From: Candidatus Latescibacterota bacterium
GTDB taxonomy: Bacteria > Latescibacterota > UBA2968 > GCA-2709665
Assembly (NCBI GenBank): GCA_021295655.1
Contig: JAGWBX010000028.1
Coordinates: forward strand, 1-64,000
Length of the DNA stretch: 64,000 nucleotides
Reading direction: 5' to 3'
The notes below the pieces were generated by a model, which was not told the origin of the DNA, ran no database searches, and was given only the letters and a program-made list of their open reading frames with translations. The position numbers and the translations under genes were made by a program. Positions 18,838 through 27,218 of the stretch are shown here, in pieces; position 1 is the stretch's first letter; each line of letters opens with the position of its first letter.

Positions 18838-20277
18838 ATGGTAGACAAGGCGGTGATTATTGCTGCCGGAATGGGCAGCCGACTGAACGGTCACGGACGC
18901 GGCAGACCGAAGCCGCTGGTTAAAGTGGCCGGCGTCGGGTTGCTTAAGAGGGCCATATTGACCGCCAAACGGGCCGGTATCACGGAGTTTGCCGTTGTCA
19001 TCGGCTATCGGGGCGACGAAATACGTGAGGCCATTGAGGACGATCAACAGATCGACGTACACATAGACTGGGTTGAAAACCCGGAATGGACGCGTGGCAA
19101 CGGGCTTTCCGTTCTGAAAGCCCGGGATTACGTGGAGGGGCCGTTCCTTCTGCTGATGGCAGATCATCTGTTGGAACCGAAGGTAATCACCCGCATGCGG
19201 CGTCTGTTGCTGGGCGCCGGCGAATCGGCGTTGTGCATAGACACCCGGCTTGAAGGGATTCAGGATCTGGATGACGCAACCAAAGTCGTCCTGGACGGCG
19301 ACCGGATCCTGAAGATCGGCAAGGGGTTGAGCAGATACGACGCGGTGGATACGGGTATTTTCCTCTGTAGTCCGGCGCTGTTCGACGGTCTTGAGCTTGC
19401 CGTTTCCGGCGGCGACGATACGCTCTCGGGAGGTGTCCGTATCATGGCGTCGCAGGGAAACATGAGGGCGGTTGACATCGATGGCCTGTTCTGGCAGGAC
19501 GTGGATACACCGGACGCATTGCGTCATGGAGAAACGGCATTGTTTGGCCGGTTGGGCAAGCCGACTGACGGAATTGTGTCGCGGCATTTCAACAGGAAGG
19601 TTTCTTCCTGGATTTCCAGATTCCTGGTAAAGACGCCGGTGACTCCCAACCAGATTTCGATCGCCGCAATGATGGTGACATTTCTGGCAGGCTGGGCGAT
19701 GGCGGAAGGGAGCCATTTGTACGTAGCTCTGGGCGGGCTACTTTTCCAGTTTGCGTCAATTGTCGACGGCTGCGACGGCGAGATTGCCACGCTCAAGTTT
19801 GCGGGATCCCGCTTCGGGGAGTGGTTGGATACAGTCGCGGACAACGTCTCCTATCTTGGATTCTTCTCGGGTGTCATATACGGGATGTACAAATTAACGG
19901 CGGAACCGGTTGTCATCGCGCTGGGTTTCATTGCCCTCGCGTTGAATCTGCTTGCAGTCCTGCTCATCTGTGTGTACCTGAAGCATAGCGGTTCGGGTAG
20001 CATCGTAAGCTTCAATATGGGTTTTTCAAGCGAGGTACCGGAGGAGCGCCGCGGATATCTGCACCGCGTCTACTGCGGATTGAAGTTCGCGTGTCGCCGG
20101 GACTTCTTCGCCGCTTTGTTCTGCGTGCTGGCTGTTCTGAACTGCCTTGAGGCGATATTCTGGATCTTTGTGCTCGGTTCCGGCATGGTCGTGAGCGCCG
20201 TTTTCGGATACATCGGACACATCATGCGGACCCGTACGACGGAAGCGGAGAAGCTGGTTTCAGGAAAGGCGGATTGA
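18838..20277 (+). CDS. bifunctional nucleotidyltransferase / CDP-alcohol phosphotransferase, resembling CTP:inositol-1-phosphate cytidylyltransferase-DIPP synthase (IPCT-DIPPS)
   Basis: N-terminal NTP-transferase MVDKAVIIAAGMGSRLNGHGRGRPKPLVKVAG...LLLMADHLLEPKV; C-terminal PNQISIAAMM... IVDGCDGEIATLKFAGSRFGEWLDTVADN (CDP-OH-P transferase motif) with TM segments. Confidence 0.85.
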   Translation: MVDKAVIIAAGMGSRLNGHGRGRPKPLVKVAGVGLLKRAILTAKRAGITEFAVVIGYRGDEIREAIEDDQQIDVHIDWVENPEWTRGNGLSVLKARDYVEGPFLLLMADHLLEPKVITRMRRLLLGAGESALCIDTRLEGIQDLDDATKVVLDGDRILKIGKGLSRYDAVDTGIFLCSPALFDGLELAVSGGDDTLSGGVRIMASQGNMRAVDIDGLFWQDVDTPDALRHGETALFGRLGKPTDGIVSRHFNRKVSSWISRFLVKTPVTPNQISIAAMMVTFLAGWAMAEGSHLYVALGGLLFQFASIVDGCDGEIATLKFAGSRFGEWLDTVADNVSYLGFFSGVIYGMYKLTAEPVVIALGFIALALNLLAVLLICVYLKHSGSGSIVSFNMGFSSEVPEERRGYLHRVYCGLKFACRRDFFAALFCVLAVLNCLEAIFWIFVLGSGMVVSAVFGYIGHIMRTRTTEAEKLVSGKAD

Positions 20278-20392
20278 AGAGAGAAATGGCTGCAGGGAGA
20301 TTATCTGAGGTATCGAACGGGTATCGAGCCGGCCGGAAGGGTATTCCTGTGCCGGTTCGTTTTGTTTCTGGCCGAAAAAGGAACTGGCTAAA

Positions 20393-21016
20393 ATGAGAAT
20401 TTTGTCGTATATTATTGTGTTTTATGCTTTTGTTGGATTTTTGGGTGAATGCTCTCCCCTGGGTGCGGACCAGGCTGAACGGTTGCTCCGGTCGATGAAG
20501 GAACGGGACAGGTCAATAAAGGCAATTGTGAATTCGGAAACGGCGGGAGAGACAGCCGACGAGCGGGAGCAGCTGAGCGCAATCGTCGAAGCCATGTTCG
20601 ATTTCCGGCGGTTCGGCAAAGTCGCGTTGGGCCGTCACTGGCAGCGGCGCACAGAGGCTGAGCAGGCTGAATTTGCGGACCTGTGCAGGCGTCTGATCGT
20701 CAAGAATTACGCGGATCCGAAGCTGTATACGAAGTCCGAGAAAATCGAGTACGTGGATTCGGAGGTCGACAGCACGGAAGGTGTGGTTCGGACAATCGTC
20801 CATTATAAGGATGAGCAGAGCCACATCGACTACAAGCTCCATCCCGTCAACGAAAAATGGCTGGTATATGATATGGTGATTGACGATCTGAGCGTTGCCA
20901 GAAATAATCGATCTCAGTTCTACAAGGAAATCCGCAAGTCGTCATACGAGGGCCTTGTAAAGAAACTCAGAGACAAGCTGAACGAGGACGCGGCAGACGG
21001 GAAAGGGAAGGAATGA
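20393..21016 (+). CDS. MlaC/Ttg2D-family (toluene-tolerance) phospholipid-binding protein
   Basis: Signal peptide; FDFRRFGKVALGRHWQRRTEAEQAEFADLCRRLIVKNYADPKL...HYKDEQSHIDYKLHPVNEKWLVYDMVIDDLSVARNNRSQFYKEIRKSSYEGLVKKLRDKL. Confidence 0.9.
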   Translation: MRILSYIIVFYAFVGFLGECSPLGADQAERLLRSMKERDRSIKAIVNSETAGETADEREQLSAIVEAMFDFRRFGKVALGRHWQRRTEAEQAEFADLCRRLIVKNYADPKLYTKSEKIEYVDSEVDSTEGVVRTIVHYKDEQSHIDYKLHPVNEKWLVYDMVIDDLSVARNNRSQFYKEIRKSSYEGLVKKLRDKLNEDAADGKGKE

Positions 21017-21019
21017 TTC

Positions 21020-23467
21020 ATGCAGGATAGGTTGAAGTTTCTGGCGGACTTTGTCTATAGACGGCACGCCATCATTGTTGTTGTTTCAACTCTCCTTTCG
21101 ATTTTTTGCAGTTTTTTTGTCTATCGTCTGATCCAGCGCCTCGAGACGGATATCGCGGCGCTGATTCCGGAACACTATCCCAGTGTGAAGACACTCGAAG
21201 ATATCAAGGCGCGCCTGGGTGGCGTGGGAAGCCTGGTTGTTCTGGCGGAGTGTGAGGATTTCTCGGCGTCCAGGCGATTCGTGGAAGACCTGAATGTTGA
21301 ACTGAAGGCCGAGAAATATTGGAAATACGTAAATTATGTCGATTTTAAGCGTGAAGTGGACTTTTTCAAGGAAAACGCGCTGTTGTATATGGATCTCGAG
21401 GATCTGGAGGACATACAACTTCGAATCGACGATCGCATACGGCAGGAGAAACTGAAGCTGTCCCCGTTGTTTCTCAGTCTCGACGGCGCCGAAGACGACG
21501 AACCGCTGGATTTTTCGGATATCGAGTCGAAGTACAAAGAGAACGGAGACCGCGGGCACGAAGTCTATTACACCAATCCGGACAGTACCATCGTTGCCGT
21601 GGAGGTGATGGCATCGGGAACGGTGAGCAATATCGGATTCGCCAAAGAGATGTACGGCGTAATCCGGAGTGCCGTGCAGACCCTGGATCCGGTATCCTAC
21701 CATCCGGGGATGATCGTCTCAATCGGAGGATCGTATAAGAACAAGATCGATGAATACAACGTCATTCTGGGCGATATCAAGTCGACAGTCATCTTCGGAT
21801 TTGTAGGCGTCGTCTTGCTCCTCACGTTTTACTTCAGGCAGCCGCTGGCTGTCTTTTTTGTTGCCATCCCGCTCGTTATGGGGCTGACGTGGGCTTTTGC
21901 CATTACCTATTGGGCGATTGGCAACCTGAACACAATGACCGGATTCCTGTTTGTGATTCTGTTCGGCCTGGGAATCGATTTCGGCATTCACATGTTTTCC
22001 CGGTATCTGGAAGATCGAATGGCGAACATGGATGTCAGGCAGTCGGTCGAGACGATGTTGATCCAGACGGGTCAGGCCATTCTGACGGCCGCGCTGACCA
22101 CCTCGATGGCGTTCTATTCGCTCACGATAACGGATTTCAAGGGATTCTCGGAATTCGGCTTTATCGTCGGCACGGGAATCATCATGTCGCTGATATCAAT
22201 GACAGTTGTATTGCCGGCCTTTCTCGTTCTTGCCGACGAGCGATTGAAGCTCGTGCGGATGCGGCATGTACTTGGACACCACCGGGGCTCCAACAAGGGC
22301 CGGTTTCCGATGGCGCCGGCCGTGTTCGCGGTTGCGATCGCCGTTACGGCCTACCTGGCATACAATCTCGACCGGATCCAGTTTGAATATGACTTCACCA
22401 ACTTACGTTCCAATCTTGCGACGTCGAAGCAGGTGAAAGACAAGATCAATTCGCTCTCGAAATTCAGGGGCGAGTCGCATTCGCCAAGCGTCGTACTGGC
22501 CGACAGCAAAGAGGAGCTGAACGAAATCGTCGATGCGGTAAACGGCAAGATCGCATCCGACGATCCAACGCCGACAATTGACAAGATCAGAACGCTTTTG
22601 TCCTTTCTTCCCCAACAGGAGGACGAGAAACTGGCGTTGATCGCCGAACTTCGCGAACTGGTGGACGGCGAAGGTGCGAAATTGCTGAAAGGCGAGCAAA
22701 AGGAGCGAGTGGGCGAGTTGCGCGAATTGATGGACGTGAAAAAACTGAGGGTGGACGACCTGCCGAAGAACATCCTGCGCAAGTTTGCAACGGTAGACGG
22801 CAGCCGTGCCCATTTTGCCTTCATCTATCCCAGCGTGCAACTTCGAGACGGACGACAGGCCATTGAGTTCGCGAACGACATCCACCTGATTACGACCGAA
22901 TCCGGAAGGGCCTTTTATTCATCCAGTTCCAGTATCATATTCGCGGATATGCTCAAACTGATGATCCGGGACAGCAGGTGGGCGATTGGCATCACACTTC
23001 TGGTCGTCTTCCTGATCGTGTTCATCGATTTCAGAAGCATCCGAAACGGGCTGCTGGTCATGTTGCCGTTGATCTGCGGCGCCATCTGGATGTGCGGAAG
23101 TATGTTTCTGACCGGGATGAAGTTGAATTTCTACAATATGGTTGCCCTGCCCACCATCATCGGGATGGGCATCGATAACGGCGTGCACCTTTTTCACAGG
23201 TATCAGGAGGAAGGCGCGGATTCGATGCCAGTGATCCTTCGGAATACGGGAGGCGCGATGATGGTATCGATGATGACGACGATGATTGGCTTTTTCGGCT
23301 TGATTACGGCAAGGCACCCCGGTTTGAATTCCATTGGGAAACTGGCCGTGATCGGCCTTCTGACCTGTTTCGTGGCGGCCGTGATTGTCCTGCCTGCGGT
23401 ACTCGAAATTCTCGATCGAATCAAGCGGAAGCGAGGTCCGGTCAGAGTCGGGAGTGCGCGGCCATAG
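21020..23467 (+). CDS. MMPL/RND-superfamily transporter, HpnN-like
   Basis: About 815 aa, two related TM halves; TMTGFLFVILFGLGIDFGIHMFSRYLED and YNMVALPTIIGMGIDNGVHLFHRYQEEG motifs. Confidence 0.88.
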   Translation: MQDRLKFLADFVYRRHAIIVVVSTLLSIFCSFFVYRLIQRLETDIAALIPEHYPSVKTLEDIKARLGGVGSLVVLAECEDFSASRRFVEDLNVELKAEKYWKYVNYVDFKREVDFFKENALLYMDLEDLEDIQLRIDDRIRQEKLKLSPLFLSLDGAEDDEPLDFSDIESKYKENGDRGHEVYYTNPDSTIVAVEVMASGTVSNIGFAKEMYGVIRSAVQTLDPVSYHPGMIVSIGGSYKNKIDEYNVILGDIKSTVIFGFVGVVLLLTFYFRQPLAVFFVAIPLVMGLTWAFAITYWAIGNLNTMTGFLFVILFGLGIDFGIHMFSRYLEDRMANMDVRQSVETMLIQTGQAILTAALTTSMAFYSLTITDFKGFSEFGFIVGTGIIMSLISMTVVLPAFLVLADERLKLVRMRHVLGHHRGSNKGRFPMAPAVFAVAIAVTAYLAYNLDRIQFEYDFTNLRSNLATSKQVKDKINSLSKFRGESHSPSVVLADSKEELNEIVDAVNGKIASDDPTPTIDKIRTLLSFLPQQEDEKLALIAELRELVDGEGAKLLKGEQKERVGELRELMDVKKLRVDDLPKNILRKFATVDGSRAHFAFIYPSVQLRDGRQAIEFANDIHLITTESGRAFYSSSSSIIFADMLKLMIRDSRWAIGITLLVVFLIVFIDFRSIRNGLLVMLPLICGAIWMCGSMFLTGMKLNFYNMVALPTIIGMGIDNGVHLFHRYQEEGADSMPVILRNTGGAMMVSMMTTMIGFFGLITARHPGLNSIGKLAVIGLLTCFVAAVIVLPAVLEILDRIKRKRGPVRVGSARP

Positions 23468-23581
23468 CAGTCCGTTGCAAAAGTCGCTCTGCGGTCGAGG
23501 CCGAGACATTGTGGCCGGAAGCCTGTCTGCGTGCGTACGCACAGGCAGGCAGCCCGGATGGGCTTTTTCAACGGGCCGATA
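23465..23581 (+). repeat. dispersed TIR repeat, copy 1 (module A present, B absent, C present)
   Basis: TAGCAGTCCGTTGCAAAAGTCGCTCTGCGGTCGAGGCCGAGACATTGTGGCCGGAAGCCTGTCTGCG...CAGGCAGGCAGCCCGGATGGGCTTTTTCAACGGGCCGATA. Confidence 0.9.
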
Positions 23582-23715
23582 GCCCGTTGCGAGGCAGGAG
23601 TCCGTCTGGCTCGAATGCGTCGGCAGTACCGACGGGACCTGAAATCCTCTCGAAGACAGAAGACGCGGTCCGACGCGTGTTCTGTCCTTATTGACGGCTG
23701 TCGGGGCGCCCGCCT

Positions 23716-24516
23716 ATGAGTTTCTGGTTGCCGTTTCTCGTCAGTTTGACTTCAGGTTTGTACACGTCGTTATGGGGCGCATTCAAGGACTCCCCCTTTG
23801 AGGGCATGAAACGCCGCACGTTTCCCCGCAGCGTTTATTTTCATGCCGTTATCTTCTGCGCGCTTTATTGGCTGCCCGCTTTTGCCGAAGATTTCCGCCA
23901 ATTGAGCCTGTTTCAGGTTTTCTTTGCCACCATGGGCCTGGAACGGTTCCTCGCGGAGCTGTACAAGGGATTCTTCAGGTCGGAAGATCAGTCGAAATAC
24001 GCCGTGCCTTCCAGAATCACGTTCTTCGGCCGGCCGGTTACGAGCGAACCGTTGCGGCTCTTCTCAGGCGTTGTTCTGGTTTCGGCTGTCTTTTCCCTGC
24101 TGTTTCTCTCAGTGCGAATCGTGGACTTCGCGGTGTTCGCAGCGGTCGCCTTTTCCACGGGAATGCTGGTTTCTCTCGGAGGAGCATATAAGGACGCTCC
24201 CTTTGAGGGATTCGCGCCGCTGAAATTCTTCCGCTCCGCAACGGTCCTCGCCGTCTGTTCGCCCCTGTTTTACTATTCAAACGATCCGTTATCGCCGGCG
24301 CCGCTCGGATATCTGATCTTCATGAACGGCGGATTGGAGCGGTTTCTGGTTGAGTATTACAAGACGTACGTGCAGCGCACGATGTCAGGCAAGTTCAGAC
24401 CGGACCTGCCGCGGATCATACGGAGCATTGAGACACGCGAAAGATACCACTATATGGCGTGGATCATTATCGCCGGATTGATGGTTCTGTACGTTTATGA
24501 GCTCACGACCCTATGA
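23716..24516 (+). CDS. uncharacterised integral membrane protein with internal duplication
   Basis: Two related halves: GAFKDSPFEGMKRRTFPRS...GLERFLAELYK and GAYKDAPFEGFAPLKFFRS...GLERFLVEYYK; multiple TM segments. Confidence 0.8.
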   Translation: MSFWLPFLVSLTSGLYTSLWGAFKDSPFEGMKRRTFPRSVYFHAVIFCALYWLPAFAEDFRQLSLFQVFFATMGLERFLAELYKGFFRSEDQSKYAVPSRITFFGRPVTSEPLRLFSGVVLVSAVFSLLFLSVRIVDFAVFAAVAFSTGMLVSLGGAYKDAPFEGFAPLKFFRSATVLAVCSPLFYYSNDPLSPAPLGYLIFMNGGLERFLVEYYKTYVQRTMSGKFRPDLPRIIRSIETRERYHYMAWIIIAGLMVLYVYELTTL

Positions 24517-25993
24517 AGCCATCGTGATCGGTTCGGGTCTTGGGGGCGGCGCCGCGGCGTTCGCGCTCAGCCGGTCGGGTTTCCGCACGCTGCTTCTCGA
24601 GCGCGGCGGGTGGGTGAAACGGGACGTGCTGGACTGGAGCCCGCGCGGGATCCTGATCGATCAGAGGTACAGAAGCCGGTCGCCGGTGGATATAGAAGGT
24701 GAACGGGGCCTTCACACCGTGTATCCGAACGAAGCGGTCGGCGGCATGTCGGTATTCTACGGCGGGGCGTCGCTGCGGTTGCGTGAGACGGATTTCTCGA
24801 ACTGGCCGATCGATTACGGTGCAATGGAGCCGTATTATACGAAGGCGGAGCATCTCCTGGAGGTACACGGTCAGGCGGGGGCGGATGTGCACGAGCCGCC
24901 GAGGTCCGGAGCCTATCGTTTCGGAGGGATTGAACTCGCGCCTCCGGCGAAGCGGATATTCGAGGCCGCAAAGACGCTCGGTCACCGGCCCTTCAAGATT
25001 CCTCTGGCGCTTAATTTCACGAACAAAGACCGTCCGGTATGCATCCGATGTTCGACCTGTGACGGGTTTCCGTGCCGGATCGAAGCCAAGAACGACGTGG
25101 CCATGACACTTCTGGCAAAGGCACAGGCATTCGACCTGGCAGTCATGCCCGGTATGATCGTACGGCAACTGGAAACCCGAAACGGAAGGGTCGTACGGGT
25201 CCGGTGTCTGGACGGGACGACAAAACGGGCGGTCGATTTCAGTGCAAAGATCGTGATACTCAGCGCGGGGGCCCTGCAGAGCCCGGCCATCCTGTTGCGT
25301 TCCGGGCTGGAGCGACTCGACAACCACCGGCTGGTGGGCCGATTCCTGATGCGGCACTGCAATGCCGTGGTCACCGGTCTCTTTCCGTTTCGGACCAATC
25401 CCGACCGCACGTTTCACAAGCAATTGTGCTTTACGGATTTCTATGAAGACCTGAGAGACCGATTGGGCACGTCGGTGGGTACGATTCAGGACATCTACAC
25501 ACCCGCGCCGGAAGTGCTGAAGCACTACGCGCCCTTCGGATACGGGAGTCTGTCGGCCCTTGTAACGCGTTACCTCCAAAACCTGCTTTGCATCGCGGAG
25601 GACGAACCCCGATATGAAAACCGTGTGCAACTGACCACTCGAATGGACGACTACGGAATCGCGATTACCCGTGTGGTTCATCGATATTCGGAGGCAGACC
25701 GCCTCCGAAGGGAATACCTGACAGACAGGGCCAGGCGCATCTTGAAGCAGGCGGGCGGCCTGTATCACCGAATCTACAATCTGGATACGTTTTCCCATGC
25801 GGTTGGGTCGCTGCGTTTCGGTAACCGCGCCCGGGACAGCGTTCTGGATGAGTCATGCAGGTTTCGTGGCGTTGACAATCTGTTCGTCCTCGACGGCAGT
25901 TTCATGCCCACGTCGGGAGGCGTCAACCCAAGCCTTACAATCGCGGCCAACGCATTACGGGTCGCAGATGTCATTCGCGCCGAATACGGATAG
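24497..25993 (+). CDS. GMC-family FAD oxidoreductase
   Basis: EAIVIGSGLGGGAAAFALSRSGFRTLLLERGG; VGGMSVFYGGASLRLRETDF; SAGALQSPAILLRSG; C-terminal LFVLDGSFMPTSGGVNPSLTIAANALR. Overlaps the upstream gene by 20 bp. Confidence 0.9.
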   Translation: MSSRPYEAIVIGSGLGGGAAAFALSRSGFRTLLLERGGWVKRDVLDWSPRGILIDQRYRSRSPVDIEGERGLHTVYPNEAVGGMSVFYGGASLRLRETDFSNWPIDYGAMEPYYTKAEHLLEVHGQAGADVHEPPRSGAYRFGGIELAPPAKRIFEAAKTLGHRPFKIPLALNFTNKDRPVCIRCSTCDGFPCRIEAKNDVAMTLLAKAQAFDLAVMPGMIVRQLETRNGRVVRVRCLDGTTKRAVDFSAKIVILSAGALQSPAILLRSGLERLDNHRLVGRFLMRHCNAVVTGLFPFRTNPDRTFHKQLCFTDFYEDLRDRLGTSVGTIQDIYTPAPEVLKHYAPFGYGSLSALVTRYLQNLLCIAEDEPRYENRVQLTTRMDDYGIAITRVVHRYSEADRLRREYLTDRARRILKQAGGLYHRIYNLDTFSHAVGSLRFGNRARDSVLDESCRFRGVDNLFVLDGSFMPTSGGVNPSLTIAANALRVADVIRAEYG

Positions 25994-26058
25994 AGATCCG
26001 CTCCCCGGCCGTCCGCAGGCTGGCCGGAACATGACGTCGCTTGTCCGGAATCAGAGAA

Positions 26059-26994
26059 ATGAAGAAAATCTGTCTTGTGGGCTGCGGGACCATTGCCCGC
26101 CAGCACGCGAAAAATCTCACGGGCGCCGCCGAGCTTTTTTTCTGCAGTCGATCCGAAGAAAGCGCCCGGCGTTACAATATTGAGTTTCGCGGTAGCGGCA
26201 GCTTCCGCCGTCTGGAGGATGCGCTGGCATCGCCGGTCATCGACGCGGTGGTGATTGCGTCCCCTCCCGAATTCCATAAGGACCAGGTGATACGTGCGCT
26301 TTCGGCAGGTAAGGATGTGATGGTCGAAAAACCCATGTGCGTATCTCGGGAGGAGCTGGAAGCGGTCGGCGCGGCGGTGGCTTCGCGTCCGGAAGCGCTG
26401 TTGATGGTGGCTGAAAACTACTATTACAAACCGCTGCTCCGGAGAATCAGGGCATTGATCGCCCAGCGCCGGTTTGGAGACATCAGGACTGTACACGTGA
26501 AGAAGATGTTCACGCAGGCGACGTCCGGCTGGAAACGCCGGTACGGCGCCTTGCTCGAAGGAGGTATTCACTTTGTCGCGTTGATTTCCGAGATGTTCGA
26601 GGTTGCTCCGGAACGCGTCAATGGCCGGTTTCCGGGAAGGCGCGAGGGAGAACCGGAGCGGACGTCGGTCATTGAATTGACCTATCCCGGTAACGTGACG
26701 GCCGAGTTAAGGTATTCGTGGAATACGAAATGCCGCGCAAGGGGCGCCTTTCAGCACTCCCGGATTCAAGGCACGCAAGGACGGATCGTCTTTGAAAGCA
26801 ATGGCCTTTATGTACTCCGGAAGGGTCCTCGAGGCGTCCGTCTCTACTTTCCCGGAATATCGGATCTGATGGGGTTTGGGGAGATGACCAGGGACTTCAT
26901 GCGCTGCCTGGAAGACCGGAGCCGGAAGCCGTATTCCAGCTATCTGCGGGCCAGACGGGACCTGAGGATCGTTTTCGATGCCTATCGCTGGTAA
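26059..26994 (+). CDS. Gfo/Idh/MocA-family oxidoreductase
   Basis: MKKICLVGCGTIARQHAKNL, VIASPPEFHKDQVIRALSAGKDVMVEKPMCVSREE. Confidence 0.9.
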   Translation: MKKICLVGCGTIARQHAKNLTGAAELFFCSRSEESARRYNIEFRGSGSFRRLEDALASPVIDAVVIASPPEFHKDQVIRALSAGKDVMVEKPMCVSREELEAVGAAVASRPEALLMVAENYYYKPLLRRIRALIAQRRFGDIRTVHVKKMFTQATSGWKRRYGALLEGGIHFVALISEMFEVAPERVNGRFPGRREGEPERTSVIELTYPGNVTAELRYSWNTKCRARGAFQHSRIQGTQGRIVFESNGLYVLRKGPRGVRLYFPGISDLMGFGEMTRDFMRCLEDRSRKPYSSYLRARRDLRIVFDAYRW

Positions 26995-27218
26995 CGGTCG
27001 GCGCACTGACGCGTCTCCCGTCTGTCCGGGCGGCCGGTTCGCTGCGTCCCCGGCCGGAATATAAAAACGGTTGACCGCTTTTGTGCCAGTCGCTATATTC
27101 TCGGGCAACTTCCTCCCCGACCTCCTCCTTCCTGTGTAATACTCCTGCTCATCAAGCTATCCGGTACCAGTAACTGCAAATTTTCGTCTCCTCCTCATAA
27201 CGGCCACGATCGACGCCG

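Noticed and set aside
24503-25798. 431-aa minus-strand ORF
   Set aside because: Antisense shadow of the GMC oxidoreductase.
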